A stretch of DNA of 64,000 nucleotides from Rubrivivax sp. (GTDB taxonomy: Bacteria > Pseudomonadota > Gammaproteobacteria > Burkholderiales > Burkholderiaceae_C). The notes under the pieces were generated by a model that ran no database searches, was not told the origin of the DNA, and worked only from the letters and a program-made list of their open reading frames with translations. The translations under genes were made by a program, and so were the position numbers. The stretch covers positions 21,770 through 85,769 of the forward strand of contig JAIXYO010000054.1 of NCBI GenBank assembly GCA_027490215.1, written 5' to 3'. This document shows, piece after piece, positions 8,421-16,912 of this stretch (position 1 is its first letter; every line of letters starts with the position of its first letter).

Positions 8421-10693
8421 TGTTTCTCTTCCTTCAGGGCCCCCAGCGCCGCCAGCCGTGTTTCCAGTTCCTCGATGCGCACGTCTTTCGGATGGCGCAT
8501 GTAGTTGGGCTTGGGTGAGTTGGCATCGCGGGTGATGTCTGGACTGCCCATGTAGAGCGTACCCACATCGTCGCCCCAGCACCCGAAGAACTGGAACAGT
8601 GATGGCGGCTTCGGCTTGTTCCAAGTCTTGACGAAGTCTTTGTAAGGCACGCCGCGTGCGATGCGGGCCTTGCGTTCGGCGGCGCGCAAGGCGTTGGTAG
8701 CCAAATGGTCGATGGCCAGCGTGACCGGATCGAACTGCACCTTGTACAAGCGCGCAGCCACGCCTTGCGACATCAGACCTTCCTCGATGTCGCGAACCAC
8801 CGCTGTAGGGTCGCGTTCCAAGAGGTCACCATAGCCAGCGCCGGCGCCCTGCGAAATCATGAACAGCTCGCCACGCTTCGAAATCTCGAAACCCATGCCC
8901 ATGTGGTGTGTGGTGTAGGCCGCGCTCTCGAACGGCCGCTCGTTCATGATCTCGGCGATAGAGTGCTTGAAACGATCAGGCTGATCCAGCAACACCTTGT
9001 AGACGTCGACGCCTTTCACCTTCGAGAGTGGATACGTCCCGCAGGCGTAGCCCCCGAACAGCCCTTGGATGGGCGGAATCTTGGCGCCTTGTGTCGTGGT
9101 CATGAAGCCCCACTGTTCGCTGTCCTTGGTCGCCACAATCATCGTGTAGCCCTGCCCGCCGCGGTATTTGCCCGGGGCAATGGCGTCCATCGTCATTTTC
9201 TTGGACACCAGTTGCAAGAAGGGCACGTCCTCTTCGTTCAGTTCTTGCTCGCCGATGTCAGCCATGTTGGCAAAGATCGGTGCCAGCGCGTGTTCGCCGT
9301 CCATATCGGAGCGCGCACCGCCACCCATGCCGTTCAGGTCAGCGCACAGGTTACCGAGAATTTCGCCGTGCTGGCTGACGCCGCCCCAGATGAAGGTGTT
9401 GATCATGTTGAAGGTGGGGGCGTGCACCTTCGTGTACTTCTCTGGGCAGCTGTAGAGGAACTTCGCTACCGCGTGCTGGCCAGCAGTGAAGCCGGTGAAG
9501 ATCGACATCAAGCTTTGCGAGTTCGGTGCGTCGTACGAGCTGTTGACGATCGAATGCGGGTCGGTGACGACCTCGATCGGCGCAAAGGTAGCCTGGCTGC
9601 GTGGCAGATCCGGCCACACATAATTCAGGAACACCTGCGACAGCATGCCCTTGAGGCCGGCGAGGATGGTGTTGGTGGCGCGATTCGTGAATTCAGGGCT
9701 GGAGCCGCGGAAGTCGAAGATCAGCCGATCACCAGTCTTGGTGAGCTGGCAGTTGATCTTCACCACGCAGTTCTCGCGCAGCGTCGAGTCCTGAATGATG
9801 TAGGTGCGCACCGTCATGTCAGGCCACTCGCTAATGCGGCGCTTGACCTCGGTACGCACGTTTTCCATCGACAGCCGCAGCGTCGAGATCAGCGACTCGG
9901 GGCCGTCGGTGCGGATGGTTTCCTCGATGCGCTGCTTGATGCGCAGGCAGGCAAACAGCTTGACCTTCATGTCCTCGTACTGCAGCTTCGGTTCGCGCAC
10001 CGAGTTCTGCAGGAAAGTCAGGATGTCGCGTTTGATCTGGTAGTTTTCGACGACCCGGAACGGGCACATCTTCAGGCCTTCGTCCGACGGGCTTTCCGCC
10101 ATCGACGGCATGCCACCCGGCTCGATGGCGCCGTTCTCGCCCTCGTGCACCGTGCAGGCCACCCAGCAGATGATCTTGCCCTGGTGGAACATCGGCACGA
10201 TCATGCTTTGATCGGTGTTGTGGATGTTGCCGTAGCGCGAGTCGTTGTGGATGAAACCATCGCCCTCGCGCACGCCCACCGTCGGGTCGTTGACCCAGTT
10301 CTTGATGATGAACTTGATCGGGTGGTGCACCAGCGCCGAGAACACCAGCACGCCGCCAGAGCTGGCGATAGCCAGATCACCCGCGGCCGAGTACACGCCG
10401 GTGATCAGGTCGCCCCATTTCGCACCAGGCGCTGCGCCCATCTGCTCGACCATCTCGAAGCCCTCGTCGCAACCGGCTTGGATGCGATCGCGAATCTTGG
10501 CGATGGTGCGCGCGTCGCTGACTTTCGCGATGGCGGCGTCTTCGGCCCCACTGCGCGGCATCAGGTCATGATTGGTCATGATCTCGGGGTCGGGCCCGAG
10601 GAACAGGGTGGTGTCGTTGAGGAATTTCTTGATCAGCGCAATCTCTTCCGCGCTGGGCACCTTGGGCGCATAGGACTTGACGGTTTCGCTCAT
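8417..10693 (-). CDS. Acetophenone carboxylase-like HyuB-type subunit (Apc4-type)
   Basis: Hydantoinase B/oxoprolinase (HyuB) family protein, 758 residues (about 84 kDa), matching the Apc4 subunit and the alpha subunit of acetone carboxylase. In these enzymes it is the partner that carries out carboxylation of the activated ketone. Family segments seen: NHDLMPRSG near the N-terminus, GDGFIHNDSRYGNIHNTD (the conserved ND-Y-GN-H region), FDFRGSSPEFTNRATNT, and NGMGGGARSDMDGEH. ATG 10693 has AGAGG upstream; the frame continues to 10879 without family similarity. It follows the large HyuA gene by 44 bases and overlaps the next gene by 4. Confidence 0.87.
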   Translation of the reverse strand: MSETVKSYAPKVPSAEEIALIKKFLNDTTLFLGPDPEIMTNHDLMPRSGAEDAAIAKVSDARTIAKIRDRIQAGCDEGFEMVEQMGAAPGAKWGDLITGVYSAAGDLAIASSGGVLVFSALVHHPIKFIIKNWVNDPTVGVREGDGFIHNDSRYGNIHNTDQSMIVPMFHQGKIICWVACTVHEGENGAIEPGGMPSMAESPSDEGLKMCPFRVVENYQIKRDILTFLQNSVREPKLQYEDMKVKLFACLRIKQRIEETIRTDGPESLISTLRLSMENVRTEVKRRISEWPDMTVRTYIIQDSTLRENCVVKINCQLTKTGDRLIFDFRGSSPEFTNRATNTILAGLKGMLSQVFLNYVWPDLPRSQATFAPIEVVTDPHSIVNSSYDAPNSQSLMSIFTGFTAGQHAVAKFLYSCPEKYTKVHAPTFNMINTFIWGGVSQHGEILGNLCADLNGMGGGARSDMDGEHALAPIFANMADIGEQELNEEDVPFLQLVSKKMTMDAIAPGKYRGGQGYTMIVATKDSEQWGFMTTTQGAKIPPIQGLFGGYACGTYPLSKVKGVDVYKVLLDQPDRFKHSIAEIMNERPFESAAYTTHHMGMGFEISKRGELFMISQGAGAGYGDLLERDPTAVVRDIEEGLMSQGVAARLYKVQFDPVTLAIDHLATNALRAAERKARIARGVPYKDFVKTWNKPKPPSLFQFFGCWGDDVGTLYMGSPDITRDANSPKPNYMRHPKDVRIEELETRLAALGALKEEKQ

Positions 10694-10737
10694 TTCAACC
10701 TCTTCATTGGTGGTGGTCGTAACGTTCCGATGCGCGC

Positions 10738-12873
10738 TCAGGCGCGCAGGAACCATGACGCGCCTTGGCGCGCCGCCACGAAGGTCCATCCGGGATCGAC
10801 CAGGAAGGTGGTCACTTCCGAGGCGATGATCGCCGGCCCGGAAATCTGAACGCCTGGGGCGATGGCAGCGCGGTTCCACACCGGCGTTTCGATGGCGCCT
10901 TCATGGCCCACGAAATGGCATTTGCGCACTGTCTCCGCTTTCGGAGGCGACTTGCGCAACTCGGCGGCCACCGGCTTGATGTCCTCGAAGGTCACCGTCT
11001 CATGCCGAACAAAGGCTGCCACGCGGATGGTGTTGATCCGGATGCCGGCTTCGGGCGCCTGACTGCCTTCGCCGAAGCGCTTGCCGTAGTCGTTCGAGAA
11101 CTGCGAAATGATGGCCAGCACATCGGCAACGCCGTGCACCTCGTGTTGTGGAATCACTGCGGTGGTGGTCACCAGTTGGTTACCGTAGCGCATGTCCAGC
11201 TCCAGGCTGTACTGGATCTCGCTGCGTTCGATGCCTTGGCGCAGCAGGTCCTGCGTCCCGAGTTCCTTCAGTTCAGCCACGATGCTGTTGAAGCGCGGGT
11301 AGTCGTCGAAGACATGGCGCGTATTCGAGTCGTACAGCACCATGTACAGCGACTGCTCGTGGATGTGCAACTGGTGCATGTTGCCCGCACCGACGGCCGA
11401 GAACACCGAGCTCAGCGGCGGCGCCAGGATCTTGTCGATGCCGAGGTTGCGTGCGATCCCGCAACAGTGCAGCGGGCCGTTGCCGCCGTAAGCCAGCATC
11501 GTGAACGCCTTCGGGTCATAGCCACGGGCACGCAGTTCGGTGAACAGGCCATTGGCCATGTTGTCGTCGACCTTCTCGCGGATCGCCAACGCTGCTTCGA
11601 TGACCGAGCAATCAAGGTCATCGCACAGCGTGTCTTCAATGGCTGCGATCGCACGACGTGGGTTCAGCGGGATCGAACCGCCGGCATAGTTCTTCGCATC
11701 GAGGTAGCCGAGAACAAGGTCGGCGTCGGTGACGGTCGGGTTCATGCCACCGCGGTCGTAGCAGGCCGGACCTGGATCGGAGCCTGCGCTTTGCGGTCCG
11801 CATTTCACGGTGTTGTACATCCGGTCGTAGGCCGCAATCGAGCCGCCGCCAGCGCCGAGTGTCACCAGATGCACCATCGGCACCGAGACCAGCCAACGGT
11901 CAATGACCGGATTGAAGTCGTAGTGCTTGACGCCCCCTTCAACGACGATGCCGATGTCGTAGCTGGTGCCACCCATGTCCGTGGCCACCACATTGCCCAG
12001 CCCGGCCTGCATCGCCAAGTGTTCGGACGCCGCGATGCCGGACACCGGGCCAGAGTGAATGGTCTGCAGCGCGTCGGTGGAGTTCAGCTGCGCCATGCCA
12101 CCGGAGTTATGGATCACCAGCATTGGCTTGTCGTACTTGTGCGCCCGCAAGTTCTGCTCGAGTGCCGACAGCGCGTGGTACATCGTTGAGTGCAGGTAGC
12201 CATCAACGACTGCTGAGGTGGCGCGCACGTACTCGCCCTTGCGTCCCGCCACCTGGTGCGACAGGATGATTGGGATCGCGCCCAGAAGGTGCGATGGGTA
12301 CTCTTCAAACAGAATTTCTTCGATGCGCTGCTCGTGCAAGGGGTTGACCACGCTGTTAACCAGCGCCACGACAATGATTTGCGCGCCGCGATTCACAAGC
12401 GAACGGATCTGCCGGCGCACATCCTCTTCGTCCAGCGGCATCACCAGCTTGCCCTGGAAATCCATCCGCTCGCGTACGCCGTAGATCATGTGAGCCGCCA
12501 CCAGCGGCGCCGGGCGCTGCGCATTGGGCATGTCTTGCTGGGCCAGCGAGTCCAAGCCATCACCGTAACCGCGCGCACGGCTCAGCGGCACCGTGGCTTC
12601 GAAGCCTGCGGTGACCAGCATCCCGATCTTCGGTCCCTTGTGTTCGATCAGCGCGTTGGTGCCCAGCGTGGTGGCATAGCGCACCGAGTCGACTTGCGAC
12701 AGGATCGTCTCAAGTTCGAGGCCGAGCACCTTGTTGGCTTTCTCCAGCGCCTCGTTGAAACCAAGCGCCAGGTTGTGGTGGGTGGTCAGCGCCTTGGCTT
12801 CGATGTATTGGCCGTCCCAGACAACAAAACAGTCTGTGAACGTGCCGCCGATGTCTACTGATATGCGTCGCAT
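10738..12873 (-). CDS. Acetophenone carboxylase-like HyuA-type ATPase subunit, large (Apc3-type)
   Basis: Hydantoinase A/oxoprolinase (HyuA) family ATPase of the ASKHA fold, 711 residues (about 77 kDa). The N-terminal phosphate-binding loop reads RRISVDIGGTFTDCFVVWDG and the second ATPase element VVATDMGGTSYDIGIV; LGAGGGSIAAYD and the conserved FTMLAYGGNGPLH follow. It should hydrolyse ATP to activate the ketone or bicarbonate for the HyuB partner. Start ATG 12873 has an excellent AAGGAG site 5 bases upstream. It sits in the third position of the five-gene operon, as in apc1-5, with 83 bases to the preceding gene. Confidence 0.87.
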   Translation of the reverse strand: MRRISVDIGGTFTDCFVVWDGQYIEAKALTTHHNLALGFNEALEKANKVLGLELETILSQVDSVRYATTLGTNALIEHKGPKIGMLVTAGFEATVPLSRARGYGDGLDSLAQQDMPNAQRPAPLVAAHMIYGVRERMDFQGKLVMPLDEEDVRRQIRSLVNRGAQIIVVALVNSVVNPLHEQRIEEILFEEYPSHLLGAIPIILSHQVAGRKGEYVRATSAVVDGYLHSTMYHALSALEQNLRAHKYDKPMLVIHNSGGMAQLNSTDALQTIHSGPVSGIAASEHLAMQAGLGNVVATDMGGTSYDIGIVVEGGVKHYDFNPVIDRWLVSVPMVHLVTLGAGGGSIAAYDRMYNTVKCGPQSAGSDPGPACYDRGGMNPTVTDADLVLGYLDAKNYAGGSIPLNPRRAIAAIEDTLCDDLDCSVIEAALAIREKVDDNMANGLFTELRARGYDPKAFTMLAYGGNGPLHCCGIARNLGIDKILAPPLSSVFSAVGAGNMHQLHIHEQSLYMVLYDSNTRHVFDDYPRFNSIVAELKELGTQDLLRQGIERSEIQYSLELDMRYGNQLVTTTAVIPQHEVHGVADVLAIISQFSNDYGKRFGEGSQAPEAGIRINTIRVAAFVRHETVTFEDIKPVAAELRKSPPKAETVRKCHFVGHEGAIETPVWNRAAIAPGVQISGPAIIASEVTTFLVDPGWTFVAARQGASWFLRA

Positions 12874-12956
12874 TATTTCTCCTTGCTTGTATGGCGGCTG
12901 GCGCTCGATCGGACCGCGAGAACAGGCGCCGGCAGCGCCCGCTCGCGATGGATCGA

Positions 12957-13358
12957 TCAGTGGGAATGGCCGCCTGAGCCGGAGGTCACCGCCGGTCCGA
13001 CCACGCCTTCTTTCACTTCTTCACGCCCGGCCCACTGCGCACGCAGCGCGGGGAGGTCGGGCTGCATGTCGTACAGCGGCGGGTGCCCCGGTATCGCGTA
13101 CTCGGTCTCGACCTGCGTGCCGCAGCCCGGGCAGTAGTACTCCAGGATGCGCACCCATTCAGGGTCGGGACTGAACGTGAACTTGTAGCGCTCCGGATCA
13201 ATGATCGGCGGGTGAATCTCGCGAGGGTCGCGGTCGTACACCAGCATGCCCTCCTTGTAGCTCTTGGTGGCCGTGCCGATCACGTGGTCGCAGACCCGGC
13301 ATTCCCATTGCTCCGCATCGAGATCGAGGCGGAGGTATTCCGTCATCAGAACCTTCAT
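12957..13358 (-). CDS. Acetophenone carboxylase-like small zinc-ribbon subunit (Apc2-type; acetone carboxylase gamma family)
   Basis: Small protein of 133 residues (15 kDa), the size of Apc2. It has two CxxC pairs, C20-C23 (ECRVCDHVIG) and C76-C79 (YCPGCGTQVE), forming a likely zinc ribbon, and ends in a short His-containing tail (GSGGHSH). Related to the gamma subunit of acetone carboxylase, which tethers the complex and binds metal. ATG 13358 is chosen because it gives the family-like MKVLMTEYLRLDL start; a TTG at 13367 overlaps the apc1-type stop as TTGA and is an alternative. It begins 5 bases after the apc1-like stop. Confidence 0.82.
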   Translation of the reverse strand: MKVLMTEYLRLDLDAEQWECRVCDHVIGTATKSYKEGMLVYDRDPREIHPPIIDPERYKFTFSPDPEWVRILEYYCPGCGTQVETEYAIPGHPPLYDMQPDLPALRAQWAGREEVKEGVVGPAVTSGSGGHSH

Positions 13359-13363
13359 GGTCT

Positions 13364-15301
13364 TCAAGCCTTTCTGTTCAACAGGATGTCGCCAGCGTCG
13401 CTGATCACGAAGGTCCAGCCTTCGAGCACGCGACAGGTGAAATAGTCTTCTTCGACAATCGCCGGGCCCGCCGCGTGATCGCCGGGTTTCAAGCCGGCGA
13501 GTTGGTAGACCGGCACGTCGATGCGGCCGCGGCCGCGGGCCAGGATGTTGCGAACACCAACCGCTGTTGCAGCCGAGCCCACGTTGACCCGTGCGGTAGC
13601 ACCGGTACCGGCCCGCAAGCGCTTGATGGCAGCAAGTTCCAGTTCTATGGTGGCCGCACCAGCCATGCCGGCCGGGAAAACCGGCGTGGCGGTCAGCGAA
13701 TGGCTGGTCTCCACACCCTTGGCATCGACTGCAACCAGTCGTGCTTCGACCTCGTAACTCCCTTTGTCAAATCCCTCCGCATACATGTCGCGAGCAGCCT
13801 TGGCATTGAGCACGGCGAGTGCGTCTTCCAGCCCGCTCTGGTCGTGTCGGGTCAGCAATTCGGTGTAGCGCTGCGAGATGTCGCAGGTCCCGATGCCGTA
13901 GGCGCTGAACACCGCCGCCATCTGCGGAACGGCCACCTGGTTGATGCCCGCCACCTCGGCCACGCCGCAGGCATTGAGCGGCCCGGCACCACCGAACGCC
14001 AGAAGCACGCTGTCCTTGGAAATCTTGGTCGCACGGTGCAACTCGGCGGCCACCTTCGCTTCGAAGGCCAGCTCCATCTGTTGCAGCGCCTCTTCCAGCT
14101 TCAGGCCCAGTGGCTCGGCCACGTTGACCGCAATCGCGGTTGCGGCGCGATCCAGATCAAGGCCCATGCCACCGCCGAAAAACGACTTCGGATCGAACAA
14201 GCCCATGAGCAAGCTCGCGTCGGTGATGGTGGCGAACTGGCCGCCTCGCCCAAAGCAGGCTGGCCCAGGAACGGCTCCGACGCTTTCCGGGCCAATGACA
14301 ATCTTTCCGCCGACGACCTTGATGATCGAACTGCCGCCGGCCCCGGCGCTGACGATCTCGCACAGCGGGAGCGAGACGCTGATGCCTTCGACGTGTCCCC
14401 GGCGATCCTCGGCCACACCGCCAGCGATGTATTGGCAGATGTCGGTGGTGGTCCCGCCGACGTCGATCGCCACCACGTCAGTGAAGCCGTAGATCTTCGA
14501 GAATGCCTTGACGCCTTCGACACCACCCCGTGGTCCGGAGCTGTAGGTCTTGATGGCGATGGTCTTGGCCACGCGGGAAGCATCGCCGTCGTTGCGGAAG
14601 ATCAGCAGCGGGTTTTTCGTGCGGTACTGACGCAGCCGGTTCTCGGCGTTGTACAGAAACGCCTCCATTCCGGGGTGGAGGAACGAGTTGATCAACGCGG
14701 TCCAGGTCCGGCGCACCGGGTCCTTGTCGACGCTGAGGTCGCTGCCGTAGAGCATTGGCACGGCACCCAGCAGATGCCGGGGGTACTTGCGCAGCGCCAC
14801 CTTCCGGAACGCACTTTCGACAGCGATGAAATCGGCGCCACCGAAGCTCACGACGATGCGGCTCGCGCCCGCAGCAGTCAGCCTGTTGATCGCGCCGACG
14901 ACATGCGTTTGCGAGTCGTCGCCGAGCACCAGCGCCGAGTCGAGCAAGACCACCCGATCACCGACCAGCGCGGCGTAAACATCAGGATCGTGCGCGGCCA
15001 GTTCCTCGATCAGGCGCGCTCCCTTCGCATCGACGACCAGACCCAGCCGAGGGCCCTTGCGCTCACAGATGGCGTTGGTGCCCTGGGTGGTTGAGTAGCG
15101 GATCAGGTCGACCTCTTCGAGCAGTCGCCGCACGTCAGGCTTGCCGTAGACGACGCCAGAGGCTTTCTCCAGTCCCTCGAAGAAACACTTGCTGAGGTCA
15201 TACGGTGTCGTCAGCACCTTGGTCTTGTCGACCCGCTGACCATCGATGATGCAGATGTCGGTCAGCGTTCCGCCGTTGTCGATGTTGATCTGTAGGCCCA
15301 T
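13364..15301 (-). CDS. Acetophenone carboxylase-like HyuA-type ATPase subunit, small (Apc1-type)
   Basis: Second HyuA-family protein, 645 residues (about 69 kDa), first gene of the carboxylase operon and the size of Apc1 (70 kDa). The phosphate loop reads INIDNGGTLTDICIIDGQ, with NGGTLTD in place of the usual GGTFTD; the second element VVAIDVGGTTTDICQY and VSAGAGGSSIIKV are intact. Two distinct HyuA subunits next to one HyuB and a 15-kDa zinc subunit separate this operon from three-subunit acetone carboxylases and from two-subunit hydantoinases. An AGGA site precedes ATG 15301. Its promoter region carries an FNR-type box. The actual ketone substrate is unknown. Confidence 0.86.
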   Translation of the reverse strand: MGLQINIDNGGTLTDICIIDGQRVDKTKVLTTPYDLSKCFFEGLEKASGVVYGKPDVRRLLEEVDLIRYSTTQGTNAICERKGPRLGLVVDAKGARLIEELAAHDPDVYAALVGDRVVLLDSALVLGDDSQTHVVGAINRLTAAGASRIVVSFGGADFIAVESAFRKVALRKYPRHLLGAVPMLYGSDLSVDKDPVRRTWTALINSFLHPGMEAFLYNAENRLRQYRTKNPLLIFRNDGDASRVAKTIAIKTYSSGPRGGVEGVKAFSKIYGFTDVVAIDVGGTTTDICQYIAGGVAEDRRGHVEGISVSLPLCEIVSAGAGGSSIIKVVGGKIVIGPESVGAVPGPACFGRGGQFATITDASLLMGLFDPKSFFGGGMGLDLDRAATAIAVNVAEPLGLKLEEALQQMELAFEAKVAAELHRATKISKDSVLLAFGGAGPLNACGVAEVAGINQVAVPQMAAVFSAYGIGTCDISQRYTELLTRHDQSGLEDALAVLNAKAARDMYAEGFDKGSYEVEARLVAVDAKGVETSHSLTATPVFPAGMAGAATIELELAAIKRLRAGTGATARVNVGSAATAVGVRNILARGRGRIDVPVYQLAGLKPGDHAAGPAIVEEDYFTCRVLEGWTFVISDAGDILLNRKA

Positions 15302-15390
15302 GCTGTCGTCCTAGGTTTGTGATTGAGAGCCCATCGAATGCCTGTGCAACCTTGATGGGTGCAGACCTCGAGAGTCGTTGGCTTGCGCAG

Positions 15391-15432
15391 GTTTTACTCA
15401 GCGCGAGTGCGAATCAACTTGATCCAAATCAA
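15391..15432 (-). promoter_or_regulatory. Predicted FNR/DNR-dependent promoter of the carboxylase operon
   Basis: The sequence TTGATCCAAATCAA at 15419-15432 is a perfect FNR/DNR box (TTGAT-N4-ATCAA), centred at 15425.5. On the minus strand a -10 element TAAAAC lies at 15396-15391, implying a start near 15384. The box centre is then at -41.5, the class II position for FNR-type activators. The start codon of the first carboxylase gene is at 15301, leaving a leader of about 83 bases. A second half-site (GTTGAT on the minus strand) abuts the box. The box and its position are read directly; regulation by FNR, DNR or a relative is inferred. Confidence 0.7.
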
Positions 15433-15870
15433 GGATCGCCTGCGTGATGCCGAATGCTCGATGGGCACGGCGGCGGCAGAGTCAAGGCGACCAAACGGCA
15501 CGCACCGTGCGCCATTGCGATGAGAGGGTTTACGCGCGATACACCGATCCCATAGCGCTTCGGACGGCACTTTCTCCGAGCGACGCGGATGTCATGCGCC
15601 GTGGCGATCCTGTGGCGGGACGTGCCACTGGACGAACATTCCCAAGTCGACAGGGGGTGGATGACGCCCTTGGAATCAGAAAAGACCTGGTCCGCACTGC
15701 TACTGCCCATACTGCTCTCCGAGATCTCTTTCAACTCAACAACTGGCTCAAATTCGAACTCAATAAAACTGAAATGGGAAGCGATGGAGTCGAACTGGCG
15801 GGCTGAAGTCACGAACAAATGAAACTCACAGCGGATCGGCTGCCAGAGGAGGTATCTCGGCTTTCGTCAC
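15433..15870. other. Gene-free stretch, no supported coding sequence
   Basis: About 440 bases between the carboxylase promoter and the AT-rich spot at 15881. Short overlapping open frames exist on both strands but none has a credible ribosome-binding site, domain or composition. The section 15700-15840 is less GC-rich than its surroundings. It may be a relic of a lost gene. I see no repeat, tRNA or mobile element in it. Confidence 0.6.
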
Positions 15871-15880
15871 GAGGACTGCA

Positions 15881-15907
15881 ATGTATACATATGCAAAAAA
15901 ATTGCAT
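15881..15907. promoter_or_regulatory. AT-rich double palindrome, possible operator
   Basis: Two adjacent inverted repeats: the perfect 10-base palindrome ATGTATACAT (15881-15890) and ATGCAA-N5-TTGCAT (15891-15907). The first resembles the TTGTATACAA-type sites of GntR/FCD regulators. Such AT-rich symmetry stands out in this GC-rich sequence. No regulator gene is adjacent, so the function is unknown. Confidence 0.3.
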
Positions 15908-15964
15908 TCGGGAAACCACTCGGCTGCGATCGAGGAAACTGATGCGGTCGCTGCCGCTTCGTGA
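15881..15964 (+). CDS. Possible 27-residue small protein, unknown function
   Basis: An ATG at 15881 preceded by GAGGA with 5 bases spacing opens a 27-codon frame (starts MYTYAKKLHSGNHS, ends AVAAAS) that stops at 15964. It has a short basic N-terminal part and an acidic, Ala-rich end; no membrane segment and no family is recognised. It is isolated: the carboxylase promoter points away and rplI converges on it from the other strand. The AT-rich palindromes at its very start could be an operator instead, with the reading frame being chance. Low confidence. Confidence 0.22.
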   Translation: MYTYAKKLHSGNHSAAIEETDAVAAAS

Positions 15965-16011
15965 CCTGCTGTCGAAGTGAACATGACCCGGACTTCTCCC
16001 GGCCAGAAAGC

Positions 16012-16061
16012 AAAAAACCGCTGCCAGCCGAACCTTGTGAGGGTTCGGCGGACAGCGGTTT
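16012..16061 (-). terminator. Rho-independent terminator after rplI
   Basis: Long two-part hairpin: outer arms AAACCGCTG (16015-16023) and CAGCGGTTT (16053-16061), inner arms GCCGAACC and GGTTCGGC. Read on the minus strand it ends in a run of T, so it closes the rpsF-priB-rpsR-rplI operon about 50 bases after the rplI stop. Confidence 0.85.
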
Positions 16062-16108
16062 CGTGAGCGCGGCGAGGGTTGCCGCGTCCGCGAATCAGAG
16101 CATGGTGA

Positions 16109-16561
16109 TCAAGCGGCTTCGCCCACCACCACGACCTTGACTTCGACGACGACATCGGTGTGCGGGGAGACCGACACCAGATGTTCACCGACGGTCTTCA
16201 GGGGCCCATTCGGCAGGCGAACCTGCGACTTGACCACCTTGAAGTCGATGCGCGTCAGCGCTTCGGCGATGTCGTTGTTGGTGACCGAGCCGAACAGACG
16301 TCCGTCAACGCCAGACTTCTGGGTGATGTGAACGGTGCGACCGCTCATCTTCTCGCCCAGGGCTTGCGCCGCGGCCAGCTTGTCGGCAGCGGCCTTTTCG
16401 AGTTCAGCACGCTTGACCTCGAACTCCTTGATCGCAGCGGCGGTCGCACGACGTGCGGCACGGCTCGGGATCAGGAAGTTGCGGGCATAGCCGTCCTTGA
16501 CCTTGACGACGTCGCCCAGGTCACCCAGATTCGCCACTTTTTCCAGCAGGATGATTTGCAT
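16109..16561 (-). CDS. rplI: 50S ribosomal protein L9
   Basis: Large-subunit ribosomal protein L9, 150 residues, full length. The N-terminal rRNA-binding domain [20 protein letters not shown] and [12 protein letters not shown] is classic, followed by an Ala/Lys/Glu-rich connecting helix (about residues 45-75) and the C-terminal domain with [11 protein letters not shown]. It is the last gene of the rpsF-priB-rpsR-rplI operon, 13 bases after rpsR, and a strong terminator follows. Confidence 0.98.
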   Translation of the reverse strand: MQIILLEKVANLGDLGDVVKVKDGYARNFLIPSRAARRATAAAIKEFEVKRAELEKAAADKLAAAQALGEKMSGRTVHITQKSGVDGRLFGSVTNNDIAEALTRIDFKVVKSQVRLPNGPLKTVGEHLVSVSPHTDVVVEVKVVVVGEAA

Positions 16562-16574
16562 GATGTGGGTGTCC

Positions 16575-16865
16575 TCAGACGCGGTGCTGGTCGCTGTACG
16601 GCAGCATCGCCAGGAAACGCGCCCGCTTGATGCAGGTGGTCAGTTGGCGCTGGAAGAAAGCGCGGGTTCCAGTCAGTCGAGCCGGCGTTATCTTGCCGTT
16701 CTCGCCGATGAAATCACGAAGTGTTTCGACGTCCTTGTAGTCGATCTCGGTCACACCAGTGACGGTGAACCGGCAGAAACGCTTGCGGCGGAACAGCAGC
16801 GATTGCTGGTTGCGCTTGGGCTTGCGATCCTTGGAAAACTTACCTTTACCGCGGGGTGGTGGCAT
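16575..16865 (-). CDS. rpsR: 30S ribosomal protein S18
   Basis: Small-subunit protein S18, 96 residues, next to S6 in the ribosome platform. A basic N-terminal extension ([20 protein letters not shown]) precedes the core with [22 protein letters not shown] and the signature [20 protein letters not shown]. The gene lies 47 bases after priB and 13 before rplI. Order and spacing are those of beta- and gammaproteobacteria. Confidence 0.98.
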   Translation of the reverse strand: MPPPRGKGKFSKDRKPKRNQQSLLFRRKRFCRFTVTGVTEIDYKDVETLRDFIGENGKITPARLTGTRAFFQRQLTTCIKRARFLAMLPYSDQHRV

Positions 16866-16912
16866 ATCAAACCTCTGTCAAATTCAATTCGAGAATCGAA
16901 ACCGTTCGGACT

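Noticed and set aside
8705..10849. Long open frame on the plus strand opposite the HyuB-type gene (714 codons)
   Set aside because: It is the antisense of a clear HyuB family gene; its product is His/Arg/Ala-rich with no domain, a common effect of GC-rich codon use.
8417..13358. Assignment as three-subunit acetone carboxylase AcxABC
   Set aside because: A second HyuA gene and a fifth subunit gene belong to the same operon, which fits the Apc type.
13475..15094. Long plus-strand open frame opposite the Apc1-type gene
   Set aside because: Antisense shadow of a well-supported HyuA gene with no family similarity.
15781..15800. T-arm-like sequence on the minus strand (GTTCGACTCC) suggesting a tRNA or tRNA remnant
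   Set aside because: The bases flanking the loop do not pair as a T stem and no anticodon arm or acceptor stem is found.
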